Source of the DNA: Takifugu bimaculatus
Lineage: Eukaryota; Chordata; Actinopteri; Tetraodontiformes; Tetraodontidae
Length of the DNA: 64,000 bases
Direction of reading: 5' to 3'
NCBI GenBank assembly: GCA_004026145.2
Contig: CP034996.1
Coordinates: 12,831,641 to 12,895,640, forward strand
Below, piece by piece: positions 37,501 through 53,300 of this stretch. Position 1 is the first letter of the stretch, and the number at the start of each line of letters is the position of its first letter. Made by a program: the position numbers and the translations under genes. Below the pieces are notes generated by a model that made no database searches, was not told where the DNA came from, and worked only from the letters and a program-made list of their open reading frames with translations.

Positions 37501-39264
37501 GGGAGGGATTTGAAAGTAGGTGCGAAGAGAAAAGGGAGGAGGAGGAGGAGTGGATCAAAGCCTTGCGACTGTCACAGAAAGAAGACAAAGACAAAAATAA
37601 TGCTGAATATTCAGGTGATATTCTCCTGCTGGAGTATGCTTGGTACACACAAATGCAGACGTGTCAGGAGTGTACACAGAATAAAATAGGGCAGCGAAAT
37701 GTCCCAGGAATTAAAAAGAAAAATCAAACCATGCAATTAAATCAGCAGAGAGTAAACTGTCCAGTGTTTTCAGCAGCAAAATGAGGCAAAATAGAGGATG
37801 AAATCTGCTTTCTTCTGTTTTCCCTTCAAACCTTTATGCAAAAAAAGGACGGCTATTGCATTTGTGTTCGCTCTGATTGCTCACTCCACCCTCCCATTGC
37901 CCCCCCGTCTCTCCTCTGTACATTAAAATGCCCCAGTAGAAGCAGGTGTCAGCCAATTAAATATATACACTTTCCTGCCTTTTTTCTGCCTGTGCACTTA
38001 CTTAACGTCCATGAATGGCGCCCTCTTAACTCCATTCAATTCACATTCAACGCAGGTTTTATTGGCGCGGCTGATGTGTAACAACTAATTGTGCAGTGTG
38101 AGCCCACCCTGCTGCGTCTCCTCTATAAAAGCTACTTTGTTAGCGCCGCTGAGCTGTTCAGACCGAGCATGAGTCACATCGGCAGTCAGGGCTAACGCTG
38201 CATGAGCAATGTCTGAAACTCGAGGTTCAATTGCTTCTTGTTTCTTCTCCGTCGCTTGTTGGTGTTCTGGAAAGGGATTGGGGGGGAAGGTCTAGTGTCA
38301 AGTCGCTGGAAGAAGCTGCGACTCTGTCATGTTTTCATTAAAAAGCCACGCTCCGCGGTCTAATCCGGACTGCTCTCCTCCTTCCTAACCAATTCTGACT
38401 GCTTACCTCATCTTTCAATCATGCCCCCGCTGCCCCCTCCCTTGCTGCTGAGTTGCGGCGTATGTGCGGCTTATTCCGAGTGTGTGGTGGTGGTGGTGGG
38501 GGGGCGTTACTGTCCAAAGTTGAGGGGTGGTGAGGAGTGGGCCAGAGGTGGAGGCGGAGATGTAGACACACAGGAGGGTTGAGACAGAGTCCAGTTTGTG
38601 CTGCAATGGAACCATGTCCCTTCTGCTTCACTTAGCGGCTCTGTCCCAATTTGCTCTGTGTGACTTTGAACAGTAAACACTGGGGGGAGGGGATAATGTG
38701 GCAGGGTGAGGTGGTGGGGTTGGGGGGCAGCCTTACTGGACGGTTGGGGGGATCCGATCCTATGCAAAAGACATCATTTGATCTAATTCGGTGCAAGGCT
38801 GCAGAGATGCCACGTTCCCGTCCATGAACCCATTCTAACCAGATAGGCCGATGCAGCATAAAGCTAAATGGACCATCTCGGATAGAGGCAGCGCCGGGGA
38901 GATTAAGCATCAGTAGAAGCCTCAGACAAAACGGGCAATGGAGGCGAGGAGGGTGGGAGGATGGACTGAAACGGGGAGAGATGTAGAAATAGGACTCCAT
39001 TATTCATGACGTGTGTTTCATGTGCTTGGTGACATCTGGGACAGCAGTGATAATGAGAGTCTCGTGAGAGAGAAACCTTATACACACACACACACAGGCA
39101 CACGCACACGCACACACTCACACATTCACCACACAGGAGTGATCCGCTGTGGCCCAAACAGCAACTATATTAATTCTTTTTTTTTTTAAATGTTACCCAA
39201 ACATTACCCACTCCACCTTGTTGATTTTGCAGTGGATAAGAGGCAGAGGTGGACATATGTGTGT

Positions 39265-39295
<31 letters not shown>

Positions 39296-39296
39296 C

Positions 39297-39335
<39 letters not shown>

Positions 39336-41343
39336 TGTGAGATGATGTGATGTACTCCAGCTTAGCCCATGGCCTGGGGCACTGAGCTGCATTAGCAGCA
39401 CTGAGTGAGCGGCCTGGTCCCTCCCTATTAGAGTGCTGGTGGCAGAGGCGTGTCACTGCCCAACATGGGGAGAGAGAGCCTAAGTACCCCCCCACGCACA
39501 CAGACACACACATGCACACACACACATACACACAGTTTACCCAAAAAAACAACAGAACATCACACGAGCGTTCTGCGTATGTACAATATGACGCACGTTC
39601 CAGGAAGCCTGATCCATCTTTTCCAAACCGCCTCTAAGTAGAACACTGTACCAGTGGGGGGGTTTAGATAGGAAGAGTCCAGGGGGAGCTTAAAAGGCCA
39701 GGTTTAATAAAAAAAAAAAAAAGAAAGAAAAAGTGGAGTATCTGAGGTCGCTAAATGTGCCAAACAAAAAAAAAGTGAAGGAAAGGAAATAACCGCCTCA
39801 AGTCTCCTGTCTTGTTGGAATAATTTAAGATAATAAGGGATTAAAAAAGAAAACAAGATAACAAGCAGATTTAACAGCAATGCAACAAACATGACAGTCC
39901 TTAGTTATATTCATAAATAGAAGTAAATTAAGGCTTATGCAGCCGGAGATTAAGATGTTCCTAATCTACCAAGAATGCAGTGAATATTTGCTGTTTCATC
40001 TTCGCTGCCTACACGCTGAAATGTTGACTTTACTGGAGAGGGACAGAAAGAGCAAACAACTCACTGCTGTGGTCATGTTGAATTATTGACTTGACTACAC
40101 ATGACATTCGTGTCCACAGAGGCCGGGCCGGGAAACATCGCAAAACACTTTTCTTTTGCGCTGGCCCCAGAGCACCGGGCCCATATCTGTGCACCGTCTC
40201 AGCCACCGCACTCAATCACCGCCTGCGCTGTTGATCTGGCCTTTGTGTGTTTGGACAGCTAATAGTCAGGGAGATCAATAGGTCTGATTGAGAGGTCATG
40301 TAAGAACATGGCACTTGGATGACCACCGGGGATCCCAGTAAATCCCTGATGGCGTCTCCCCGGGAAGTCTCCCACTGGCCAAACGCCTCTTAATCTAAAA
40401 CCCTCTTACTGTATAACTAACTAGAGTTCCCACGGTGATCAGAACAGAAAACGATTGATCAGGTTTCCCCAAATCCAGTCCAGTCAGTGACAGAAAGAAT
40501 TCTCCTTTAAGTAGAACATTTAGGAAACAATAACTTGCCTTTAATACCAAGACAAAGGCAGACATCAAGATATGGGGGGGAGGCATAACTTCTTGCATTT
40601 GCTGCAAGCTGAATAAATAAGCATTTCCTTAAATGCAATTTCTTAGTAAAGCCTGTTCTAATCTCCTTGTGCTAATCCTGGTTTTACTCACCGAAACAAA
40701 AGAGAAGACGAAAGCCATAGAAAAGGGGTAAAACCTCTTTACCCAAATCCTATTTCTTAACCCAGTCCAGGCCGCGTAAACCTTCCAGCTCTTTTACTCT
40801 AAGCCGTGACACTGGCCGTCTTGCTTTCACTTTCCAGAATGCATCTAGATGGTAGATGTCCAGATTATCTGACTCCAATGGCTGAAGCGGTGATGCGTGA
40901 CATATCTTTATTTTTGGCACTGATTTAGACACACGAGTGCTGACGGTGGATTGATGAGAATAGTTGTCAGTCATCTGCACAACTGTCACAGCTACGGACG
41001 ACTTTTACATCACATCAATTCTACAAAGGCAAAACAGGACAGTCCAGAATCTGATCAGCACGACCAGCCAGTCAGACTTTGCTTGTAATGACAAATATTG
41101 GCAAGAGCCCTTAATTTCTACATTATCTAAGTCACGAACGGGAAGTGTGTAAGTCAAACCATCTCTTCCTCACCGCCTCGTCTCCCCGTCTCTGACAGTT
41201 GCTGTATTCACACAGCTGGGCTTGTGGGTTGAGATAGTGTCCAGATTTCTGTCAAAGTGATGTGCTCGCAGGGCCTTTTCCATCTCTCCCTCTTACACTG
41301 ATTGACAGTGATACAGAGATGCACTGTAAACATGCTAATGCAT

Positions 41344-41425
<82 letters not shown>

Positions 41426-42904
41426 GGCAGGCGAGAGCGCCGTGAGACTGGGTTCATTTTCGCGACACGAGCACGTGAGCATCTGTGTGTAGCGGTGTGT
41501 AAATAGTCAATAATAGCTGACACTTGTCAGCCCTCTGCTCTGGACACACAAAGCCAGTGGTTGAGCCATTGTTGAACTCTCTCAACGATAGCCGGTGTCC
41601 CCCCAACCCCTCCCAGCTGGGCCTCTCAAGCAGAGATAATTATGCCTATTGTGCCCCTTGCACATATAGACATCAGATGCACATGTACCCCCCCCCCCTT
41701 CACTCACACACACACACACGCGTGCACACACACACACATATGTGCACACACACTTGTTTTGTGCTAATTTACACACCCACCCATCACCCACGTGCCTACT
41801 CAGCCTAACTGAGTAAAAGATGGCTGCCAGCACCCCATCTGCTCCTGCCCAGAACTGTGTTGCTCTCATCAAAAATGGTGAGTGTGGCAAAAAATACCAA
41901 AAAGGGCAGATAAGTTGAGTTGAACAAATCCCCCATGTTTTTTTTTTGTTTTTTTTTTTTATGTTTGGTCACCTTTCGATGATTTTTCTGTGTGGTTTGG
42001 CCTTACTGCCGTTCATTTTCCACATCTGCAGCCATCTTTATTGGCACCTTTCACATCCTTTCCTGATCTCCTCCTCTTGGCCATGTGGGACAGGAACAGG
42101 ACCATTGGTCGGAGACATGAGGGAGGGGGCTGAGGGATGGCGGGGGCGTTGACAGAGGGCGACAGTCGATGGTGTTGTGTTCAATGAGCCCTGGGGACGC
42201 CACGTGCTGGCTGTCCTGTTTTGTCACACTGTGTCCTGCCGCACCCAGGCGGCACAAGCTCAGCAAGGATGTGGAGCAGAGGACCGCCTTAATGTACCCT
42301 GAGTTAATGTTTAATGAGCGCTCCATATTCAGGCAGGTTCATGCAAAAGGAGAAAATGGCTTTATTGTGTTGTTATGAACTGGCGTGCATGTGTACTTTG
42401 TGTCGGAGAGTGCCTAAAGTGTCAGATCTGTGTTTACAAGAGTCTGCAGTGTCCCGAACAAGAGTACCTATTAATGTATTCCTGCTCTGAGCGCGCGGAT
42501 TTACAAACAGACACTGTGTCCCGACATGCCTCTGCTCTCCATGAGGTCCTTCTGCCTTTGTCACCTCTCCTCTCCTCACCCTGGACGTGTGGAGCTTATT
42601 TCATTAAGTTTATAAGTACTGAGCAGCATGAGCGTGCATGAATAAAGCAGCATGCAAACCGTGACGGAGACCCAAACCAGTTTTAGCCCACTCGAATTGT
42701 GACTAAACCTGCAATAATTATCGAACCAATCCAAAAATATCAGTTTGATTAGTTGGATTTGCCTTTTTCCTTCCACAAGGAGCAACATTTTTTTTTACCT
42801 GACGCTTAATATTACAGACACTAAACTATGATTTGGTGTAACCATGGTGAAAATAATTGCAGGCGAGGATATATTAATAGTGTGGAGTGTGGAGATTGTT
42901 GCTC

Positions 42905-42951
<47 letters not shown>

Positions 42952-43619
42952 CTTATTGTGCCCCTCTTGAACTGTCTGACTTCCAGCAGAGACCCCAGGG
43001 GTAGAAGATTGATCTGTAATGTAGCCTGTAAGTGACCTGGCCACCCGGTGGCTGCCATTAAAATCCATCTTCACATTAAGGTCTGATGCCTCAGCATCCA
43101 GCCGGCGGTGGCTGAGCTCATGCAGCTGATTTTCAGTGCGGTCTTTTTGTTGTTATTATTGTGTAAATCATAAAGATTGTTTAAAACCATAAACTAACTC
43201 TGTGGTCGGTGGATTTGAATGGTTCACGGATGGCACCTTCTATGGGCCACCATGTGGCTGCAGCCATCTGCTGGTCCACTTTCTCCCATCCAAGCCTCTT
43301 ATTAGCTTACCGCTGCTGACTGACAGCCTTAAACACAGACTCAACCCTCTCTGCGTCCCGCTGTTTTCATTCCCGTCCACACGCTCTCCATCTCTCCGTC
43401 CCTGCTTCAGATCGTTGCTCAGACTAGCGGGACTCTATTGTCTTGTGAGGGTCAGACACACACACACAGGCACACTTGAACACACTCACAATGCTTAAGT
43501 AATGGGATGGTACGGGATGGGGTGGCGACAGGGAAATAGGTCAGTTTGCCTATACCCGTACCCTCTTAAAGCCCCCCCCATTACTGTCCTGGCTGGACAG
43601 CAAAAGTGGGACAATCTCA

Positions 43620-43679
<60 letters not shown>

Positions 43680-44993
43680 TCTTTCCAGATGGGGAAAGTG
43701 TGCTTAACAGAGTGGAACCTGTTGGGGTTCAGAGGCCACGGCTGCAGTATGTTATGTCATCGGCCCAACCTTCAGATCCGTATGTGATCGTGCTGCTGAT
43801 CAGAGCCTGCAGGCAGCAGCTACCATCCTCCTCCACAGTTTTTTGTTGAGAAGATGACATGTGTGCCCCTATTCACAGGATGGATTTGCCCAGATTAGGG
43901 CGGTTGCAGCCCTACCTTTTTTCTCTTTCAGGTGGGGCGAATAGTGACACTCAACAACAGCCAAATGAACACTCAATAGGATGCTGAGAGCCTTCAGCCA
44001 CAAAATCAATTTTAATTTTCACATCTTCATTAGACCTAAACGTACAGTCCTGCTGGCTGCCGAAGATGGGAGGTTTACCCATTAAGGTCTAGGAAAGAGT
44101 CAACTGGACCGACCTGGAAGAATGAGACCCTACATGGACACCATGACAGGTTTACAGCTTCTCTGTGTAAAGACACGTGTATCGGCTGTAGTTTGGGCTT
44201 GTTTTTTGCTTCCCTGTGGGTTTGTGCTGAAGCGTGAGGCCTCTATACTGATAAACAGGTAGGCTGGGGTCATGGTTGAGCAGAAAGATGGTGAGAAGAC
44301 ACAGTGTTGTGGGAGTTGTGCGCGATTCTGTCGCAGAGAAACAAATTCGCGAGTTCAGTGAGCAGCTCATCATGTTCGGCATCTGATCCTCACACTCACT
44401 GCCCATCTACTGACCTATATACCCCTAATTACACACAGCAGCCTCCCGACAGCATTCACATCAGTCCCCATATGCAAAACCCCAGAAATACACACATAAG
44501 GAAGGCTGCTGTATCCAAGCCGCATCAGCTGTGTTTATGTTTATCTAGTTGTCAGGCAAGAAACGAAAAAGTCTCATTCTTTTACACTCTGCTTTGTTCA
44601 GATTTGCATATTTTAAAGCAAACCAAGAGTCTGTCATGTTCAGTCACAATGACAAGTAGAGTCACAATGGGCTGCGTAACAAAGACAAAACTGCAATTCA
44701 CTATAGATTAAAACCTAAATGTCTGAAAATTAAATTGCATGTTTATGTGTGACACGGCGTCTGTGTTTTTTGCATACATATAATATAAAACACCATCTGC
44801 CAGGTCCTGAGGCAATTCTTGCCCTACTACCCTTCTTGCCTCTCCTTTAGTTCATTTCTCTGCTCATCCCTTCCTAGGACATTGTTATTGCAGAGCCTGA
44901 ATTCATCTATGAACAACAGCATGATAAACTACTTATAATATCTTTATGATCAGCACACTAAAACAATAGAACGGTACATTTCCCTCTTTGGCT

Positions 44994-45041
<48 letters not shown>

Positions 45042-48000
45042 CAAATTAGGTTAATGAAGATGAATGTTAGGGCACGGTCCTATCGATGTCCTCAGTTTGT
45101 AATTGCGGCCATGTACTTAAAGAAAGTGGTGCTAAAGCTAAGTAAAGAAGAAGACTGAAATAGACCCAACAGGCCAAATCTGGGTAAGAAGATGTCCGTT
45201 ATTGACACCAGTCAAAGTCCGAAGCCTTATAATGAAAGTGCAAGTGATTAAAAAAGGAAACTCAGGAAGAAAAAGTGTAAAAACTCCAGTTCAGCTTTGA
45301 CCCTTTGACCGTCCCAGCGTTACCTCGAGGTGCGTTTCATATCAGCGATTGATCGCAATAGAATTACAGATATAGCAAAGTGTTAATCTCAGTGTTAATC
45401 CTATTATCAATGTTTTCACTGCTTTAAAATAGCACCTCCGAAACAGCAGAGCGAGCTCATAACAACAGCTTCAATAGTAGAGGGGAAGCAAGCAGAAGAG
45501 AATGGGGAGTCAGGGAGGAGGGATGAAGGAGGAGCAGACCAGATCAGCGATCCAGAACAGTGAGCAGACAGAAGACACAAGTTAAGAGTTCAGTCAATCA
45601 TGGAGGACAGCGGAGCATCAACTGTCCTGAGACACACACACACACAAACAAGGACATGCTCATACAGTGGTTCATGTGTTCCTACCTGGGACGATAGAGA
45701 CGGTGTCTCTCTCCCAGGACACGACGCTGACATATTCCTGCACGGCAGCTGGGATGAGGCACTTGAACACAGCTACGTTGCCCCGCATCGAGCGCTGATC
45801 CGCCACACGCACGGTGTAGGGCTCCCTGAAAACTGCACAAGCACACGCCAAAACATTGAGACAGCCAATATATGTTTTAAAAGGCAAAATCATTTCCATA
45901 TCACTGAATAGGCAGTGACCCGTGATGGTCTAAATGTCATTTGAGGAATGGATTCACAAATGTTTTTAACAACGAGCGCGGTCAGAATTGCATGAAGCCA
46001 TCCAGAATGTGTGTGAAATAATAGAATATGTCGGCTAATATAAATTCATGTTGTATTGTAGGTTAGTTCCTACTGTATCAGCCCTCTATACATCATGGAG
46101 AACAGCACATTAACACTCCAGAGCGAAAACAGCCTTTCATCAATTACAACAGCACTCCACATTCATTCACTGGAAATTGCTGGCCTACCCTTGTGTTTTG
46201 TTTGAACTCTTCTTATCCTGCCTCTGCTCTCAGCATAAATGGCACAAGCCGCCATTAGGCAGGATGATCACGGAAAACATTTTTATCGCTGCGGTGTCAC
46301 ATCTTCTTGAAAGTCTGGATTTGCTGTTTATGTACCCAGGTGAGTTTACCCTAAATGAGTTTAATTTTCAAAATCACATCAACTCCATAAGGTTGCTAAG
46401 AAACTGGTTTGAGATTTCTCTGTTTCAGGTGCGAAAGGTAGGAAAATGTTCTGTTTGTATTGTTTACACCCTGGAAACGAGCTGGTGCACAGGTTCCTCT
46501 CAGCTCGGGAGGCCGAGGCCCTGATGGAGGCCGCTGGCTGCAGGATGTTTGCTTCCTGCTAATCCCCTGTCTCCTGAGGCCAGGCTTTAGGGTCATGTGG
46601 GAATGAAGGCAACGCCCGGCTGGCATGCAGCTCAGGGTCCTGGCTCAAATCCGCAACTTGGCGCTAGTATTAGTATTAGCGTGAATATGAGTATTAGTCC
46701 AGGTTGGTGTTGGGAGGCAGAATATGAAAACAGCTGTTGGGTGGCAGGAGGGAAGGGGGGAGGGGAACAACTGTCCTGAATGAATGGCAGAATGAAGGAA
46801 AGGGGGGGGGGACAATAGGTGCAGTGTATGGTTTTAGTGGAGATGAGGTCTCGCTTATTAAGACAGCCTCCAATCAATGAACAGCACCAGTTAGGTTTGT
46901 TAATGAGAGATAATTAAAGAAGCGTGCTGCAGCTATATTTAGCCTGGTGCAGGAGGACAGTTTGAAGAACGAGGGAGTGGGGAGGAGGAGAATGAGGACC
47001 GTGGAGGAAGGAAACGTGGTGGCAACAGATGCCGCTTTTAGTCATAATTTCTAAAAATAGACTACCTATAATATCTGGAGTTTATTAATTGCCTCCTGTT
47101 CTGCATATCTGAGTAATAAACATATTTCTACAGAGATCAATAACATCCATTTTTCTGTGAGGGGTAAAAAAAAATCTGTATCAAGGCAGAAAAAGTCACA
47201 TTTCTCCAAGAAGAGTGATAGAGTTGGAGAAAATTGTGAAAAAGCTTTAAAAGCAAAAAGTCATGCTGGGATATTTTAATATCCCTAATGTGCTGTCACT
47301 CTGGATTTGCTCACTTTAAGGGGTCGCGCTTTGGACCAGGATGCCGTTCTGGAGGTGCATGTGGCACCATTTTGTCGATATAAAAGGCACGGCTCTGAGG
47401 CCCGCCCAGTCAAAGGTGTGGTCAGAGGGTCGGTGTCGACTGTGATGCAGATGTTCTCTCTGGGGACAGTGTTCTAGGTCAATCTGCGATCAGGTCGTGG
47501 CGGGCTATTTTAGGGCAGGTGATTCTGAGATGTGGGTGGAGTTTTTCGCAGCTGCCAATCACATCTGCTCGGCTCTGCGTTCTGGCAAATGGCCGTTTGC
47601 TCCCACCGCCGTCGTCATGATCACCACCGCGGTCACTCGAGCGGACCTTTCACCCTCAACTCACCGGCTTTGATGCGGATGTTTGGACTGCGGATCTTGC
47701 CGGCCTGGTTTTCAGCAGTGCAGAAATAGTCGTTGTCATGGATGTAGCTGTTGTAGGCAGAGGGCGAGAAGGGGTACAGTTGCAGGGTGCCATTGGAGTG
47801 CACGTGTCTTATGTGGGGCACGTCGTAGATGTCGTCGCCGGTGGCCAGGTACCAGCGCAGCAGGGCACTGGGGGTGCCTCCTGCTGGACAGGGCAGGGAC
47901 ACCCCCACTGAGCTGGAGTAGGTTACCCTCTGCAGGGAGGCATTCACAAAGTACAGCCTGGTAGAGCCCACATCCTCACTGTGTACTGAAACAGACAGCA

Positions 48001-50265
48001 AAACACCGCATTTACAGCCCGTGACAGGTCAGGGGTCAACGGCGAACACAAGTAAAACACGACTGGGCTAATGGGATTCCACAGCTATTGATTTAAAGCA
48101 ATCAGCATCGTGTTATTTGGACCGAGAATGTCAGAACGTCCTTCAAATGTGCGTCAAAATAATCATAACAAATGTATGTCAAATGTCCAGCTGCAAATAT
48201 CAGTCATGTGACACAGAAAGGATTTGGGCTAAAGCCTGTGATGGTTTGGGTGGACTGGAGAGGGGGGGTGGCTGTTACCTCTGAAGGGAGCGCATACAGA
48301 GGCACGGAGACGGGACGCGCTCATAGGTTATGTGATTGGAATTTCTATGCCAGACGCGGAGATTTAACTCTGTTTAATCTCCTTACATATTTAACGCACA
48401 GACACATGCACGCACACACACTCGCAATTGTAGGGGAGCAACTTCAGATTAAGCACATTCGCTCCAACAGAGAAAGAAGAGTGAGATGAGGAGATGATGG
48501 GTGGGGAGGGGGGTGGCAGTTGTGTCATCAGGAGAAAGGAGATGGACAGATGTGGATGGTCGCAGAAATGGTCTTACAATGGATCACTTAATAGGACTAC
48601 AGGCATCACACACTCAGCCAGGAAGTCGGTGATTACATATAACAGCTTAATAATGTGAAATTTATCGACAATGTCCGCCGAAACTCTGCAGCTTTACTGT
48701 AATTCATGGCTAAAGATGCTTATTTTTTTTCTTGCACAAAGTGCAGTTCTGAACAGAACTGAGGGTTTTTGGCAGCATATTAAGATAAAGACCAATGATA
48801 GATTTAAATAACCTCACTAAATGGAAAATATGTAACAGCTGCCTTTATTTAAATAAATTGCTTTTAAAAAAAAGGGCATTAGCTTTTACAGATCCTCGAG
48901 GTTGCACCAGAGTGTTTACGCCACTTTTTAACATTTGTCCCTGAATCTTTAATCTCAGCTGATTTTTGGAAAAACCATAACTGCGTCACACAGGAGCACA
49001 GATCAGATTCGATCAGATTTTTTTTTCTAACTGACTAAATGGGCATGTTGGGGCAACTGTGGCCTCCTTTAACTGAGGAAATGATGCCGCCCTGGCGAGC
49101 AAACAAGACAACAAAGTCTTGAAATATGCGCAAATTTATTCAAAATCTTGAGTCTTTTTTTGGGGGGGGGGGTCAGAAAGACTGTATTTGATAATCCAAG
49201 TCAATCTTAAAGCTTCTGTTTAAGCCTTCGATATTGACATGGTGATAGATCAACAGGGCAACATTAATAAATAAAAGCAGGCAGGGTCGGCGAAGTCAGC
49301 TGGGACAGTCAACTGTCCAGGTGGTCGTAATTCCTGATTCTTTTTCACTTGTTCCTTATCCTTGTTAATATCCATTTTAGACGAGGGATTGATAAAGCTG
49401 GGCGGAGTGTTACAGATGGTATATGAAAAATGTGTCTGGCAGTCCGGCGATGGGCTGAAAAACCAGGTCAGACTCCCTCCCCTCTGCAGATTACTGATAA
49501 TGGCCCCTGAGCATAAAGCCCATATTAAAGATTGCAATATCTATAATCTCCCAATGGGGGGACAGAACTAAAGTAGAGGAGTGAGGGGGTCACCCTGAGA
49601 GCTTGTTGGGTGGGGGTAGGCCCGACGATGGAAGAACCTCTGGTACAGTAGATTATGTGGCCCGGAGGCCTTGGCACTCAGGGGGGTGGGAGTGGTGGGG
49701 CTGATGGAGTGGGAGGTGGAATAGAAAGGGGATCAGAACAAACTCCTGCCACTCAGACCGTCGCGTGAAGCCGAGACAGAATTAAAAACAAAGACTTTGT
49801 TCAAAATTCAGACAGAATGAGGTGCACAAGTCATCTGTCAGAGTTCCAGCTTGTCCCAAATCCATGCATCCACTCTTAATGTTCAAATTTAAAGGTGGAA
49901 AATCATTTGACTTGTTTTTTTATTATTGAGAATTCACTGGTGTCTAAAATATCAGGGGTCAATCACCTGTTCTCACACCCTGAAACAGGCTGTTTTTCAC
50001 AGTACATGCTACTTGGGAAAATGCTAACTTATTTCACCACTGTCATTTTAAAAACACATCAGGCCTGTGGGATAAAACCAGCTGACTAGAATAGTCACAA
50101 ACACCTAAAAATGGCCTCTGCACATCAACAAAGGCAGTTTGCCCCCTGACATCTGTTGACCACATCTGTGGGGTCTCCTGCATGGCTGCTGCTGCAGTTC
50201 AGCAGCACCCGGGAGGCTTCATCAACCCCGTTCAAAGAAGGAAAAAACACACGCATGCGCACTGT

Positions 50266-50313
<48 letters not shown>

Positions 50314-53300
50314 GCTTGGAAGGTGTTGCAGGCAGTACAGACAGCACCGCCGCTGGAGCTGAGGCTTCTGCTGTCAGAGTCGCAGCCACTATTTTATACA
50401 TCCTGCCAGAGAGCCGCCCATGAATATGTATGTGGGAGAGGCAGAAGTCATAACCTATGCAAGGTTTCATCATGCATAATGCAGCTGATCTACGCCTCGA
50501 CCGGATGTGAACACACACACAGGCACACACACGCACAAAATCACCACCCGCAATTATATTGATAAAGGCTAAACACGTTCTGCACATCCGGACGAATGTG
50601 CTCTATTTTTCCTTTATTTGTAAAAATGTAAACATCTTGAGGGAACTAACAGTGAACTTACAAAAAAAAACCCCAAAAAACTAGCCTCTCTGTCTCTTTT
50701 TCCACAGGCAGCCACCTCCCCGTCCTTCTCTTCAGGTGTTTTTGGGAAGTTGTGCTTGAAAAGGAGGGTTGATCCTGGAAGGGGGGGGGGGGCAGCTCCT
50801 TATCGGTGCAAATTTACCGCCAGGGGTGGATGCACAGGGACGATGGGAGGTGGATTCGTATCCACAAGGAGAGGCGCGTGAAAAAAGTGTTGGGATCGCG
50901 TCTAACCAGCACAGGGGGGGAACACTACAAGTCACTTCCTGTTTTTCAGTACACCCTGTCCCCAACAGTGTGCTCCCTCCACCCCAAACCCCCACTGACT
51001 GTGCTGTGTCAGTAAAAAAAAAAAGTGTGCTACTTCAGCAGTCCCCGTGGGACCTGCACCGCCCCCCCCCCCCCCCCACACCCACATCAAAGCAGCCAGT
51101 TTCTCAGTTAATGTGAATATCAAATCTGTGCATCACAAGTCCCAGCACAGTCTGCATACACTCCCCCTCCCCCAACCTTTAATTCTGCCTAGTGATGAGG
51201 GAGAGAGAGGGAGGGGAGTTACTGTGAGAGGGAGCGATGGAGGGAGGGAGAGGTGGAGATGGAGGGAGAGATGGAGATGGAGGGAGAGATAGAGATCCAA
51301 AAAAAAAAAAACCCAACTACTACTTGCTTCAGAGATCTGACATTTGCCAAATGTTCCCTCCTTCTGGAAATGAGAAACGTCGCCATCCAATGAGATCTGG
51401 GGGAGGTCCGGCTCGATTTAGCATCACTGGGTTTCTTTTTTTGGGAGGAAGAGATCGGTTTGCATTTGTTGTTGTTGTTTTAATCTCATTGACATTTAGA
51501 ACTGATGTGAAGAAAAGGGAAGGCGCATGGATACAAGTGTCAGATCTGGTGAAGAGGCCAATCGGCTCTAATTGCTCTGGAACAGGGCCCTGGCGAGGGA
51601 AAATAGGGGAAATTTGTGATTCTTGATTTATGAAATCAAACTGTAGTTGTTACGGTGATTGACTGGGCCAAAATGAGTGTGTTTGTCCACTATTTTCGCT
51701 TCAGCCAATAGGTTAGGGTTAGCGCTCCACATAAAAGGTGTTTTGGATCCAAAAGAGAGAAACTACAATAGAGATCTGTTGATTGCTTAATATAACCCTT
51801 TTAATGTGGCTGTTTTAGGGATTGAAGTAATGTCAGGTGTCAGCTGATTAAAATAATGTATGCTTGTGCCTGCCCGAGTAATGATCGCCCCCCACCTCAC
51901 AGCGCTGACACTCAATGGAGCTCAGATTGTGGCTTTAATTGTGCAGCCTCGCAAAGGGAATCACAGAATTGGGGGCAGCTGAGGGGTGCTTTTTTTCTAT
52001 TCTTTTTTTTTTTTTTGCATATTTTTCAGCATGCTTGAGTTTTAATTTGAAACGAAATATTATTTTGAAAATGTGTCAGCTCTGGCTTTTGAAAGTAATT
52101 TCATTAATTCCTAATTAATACTTCGTGGAGGTTTAACCTGCGTGTTTAAATAAAAGCTGGAAGAGTTCACGTTTAAACCTGGAATGCTTGTGACAATGTG
52201 ACATTTCCGATCACAATATCGGAATATACTTGAACCCATATTAAATAATCGACAGACTGATTATTAAAAATAATCGGAACGTTTTAAACGTTTTAATCGG
52301 AATATGAATTAATATGAATATTTTATATATTTGGAAAACACATCGGTTATGATCAAAAAATGACCAAACTTAAAGGGGTGTCCCCCGTCAGATCGCGCGA
52401 CACACACACACACACATACACACACGCGCACACACACACGCACACACAGAGTGACGAGCGCGTCCGAGGGGTCCAGGTGCGCCATTAGTGAGGAACATGA
52501 CCGGGCAAGTCTATAATCGGCGCCCACCAACGCCCCGGAGTTTCCCCAATTGGTGGAATAAATTTGCGCATATTTCTTTGATTCCACAGACGCCATCGAG
52601 GCTCTGGACTCACATCTTTCAAATTGTAATAATAATAATAATAATAATAAAAAAAACCATAAATATTAACGAGGGCGGTGGAGACAGGCTGCAACCCATC
52701 AGCGTCTATAGATGAGGCGTTAATTGTAAATTAAAAAACCCACACAAAGGCACAAATATGTGAAATGTTTCATTTCCGAAGATCTCAAATGGACCCAGTG
52801 GCCTAGTTTGGTGAAGAGGTTTGCGTCGTGAGCAGCCATATTCCTCATTCCGTCAAACGCAACCATCAGAATTTATTCATACAAATTTTTATCCTGTCGG
52901 AACATTTACCAAGAATGGCCAAAACAGCATGCAAGCAGGGTTTCCACGCAGAGCAGGCGACACAAAGGCCTGGAGGAGGGCAAAAGCTGTCATGTGCATG
53001 GAGACAGTGTTGAACTTCTGTTATTTTCGACAGAGATTTGTTCAGGATTATTATAATGCAGTGTAATAGCAGAAGATCAACTTTGCATTAGGGTCAGGGC
53101 TTTGCTGCGTGAATACCGAAAAAAATCACTTTAAGCAAAGCCGCCTTTTATATATTTATAAATAGCATCTAGACAAAAAAAGGGGGGAATATGCAAATGA
53201 ATGAAACGAGGACAGATCCGAATGCTGTAATTGCGGCCTTTATCGATCTATTTGAAAACGAGCCTCTTGTCAAATCAGTGTTTACTAAAATGCAATAGGA

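Larger units (their letters stand above)
33545..45685 (-). other. dscaml1 intron 3 (12.1 kb): no gene seen
   Basis: Both strands were read for homologous coding sequence; none was recognised. Main repeats: (CT)n(CA)n 34507-34562, (GT)n 39258-39334, (TG)n(AG)n 41344-41420, (GT)n 42909-42950, (CA)n 43621-43674 and 44997-45039. No LINE, SINE or DNA-transposon body was recognised. Confidence 0.5.

Noticed and set aside
38090..38230. TATAAAA-containing stretch in dscaml1 intron 3 considered as an internal promoter
   Set aside because: No initiator, open frame or splice structure follows it; a single TATA-like match in 12 kb of intron is expected by chance.
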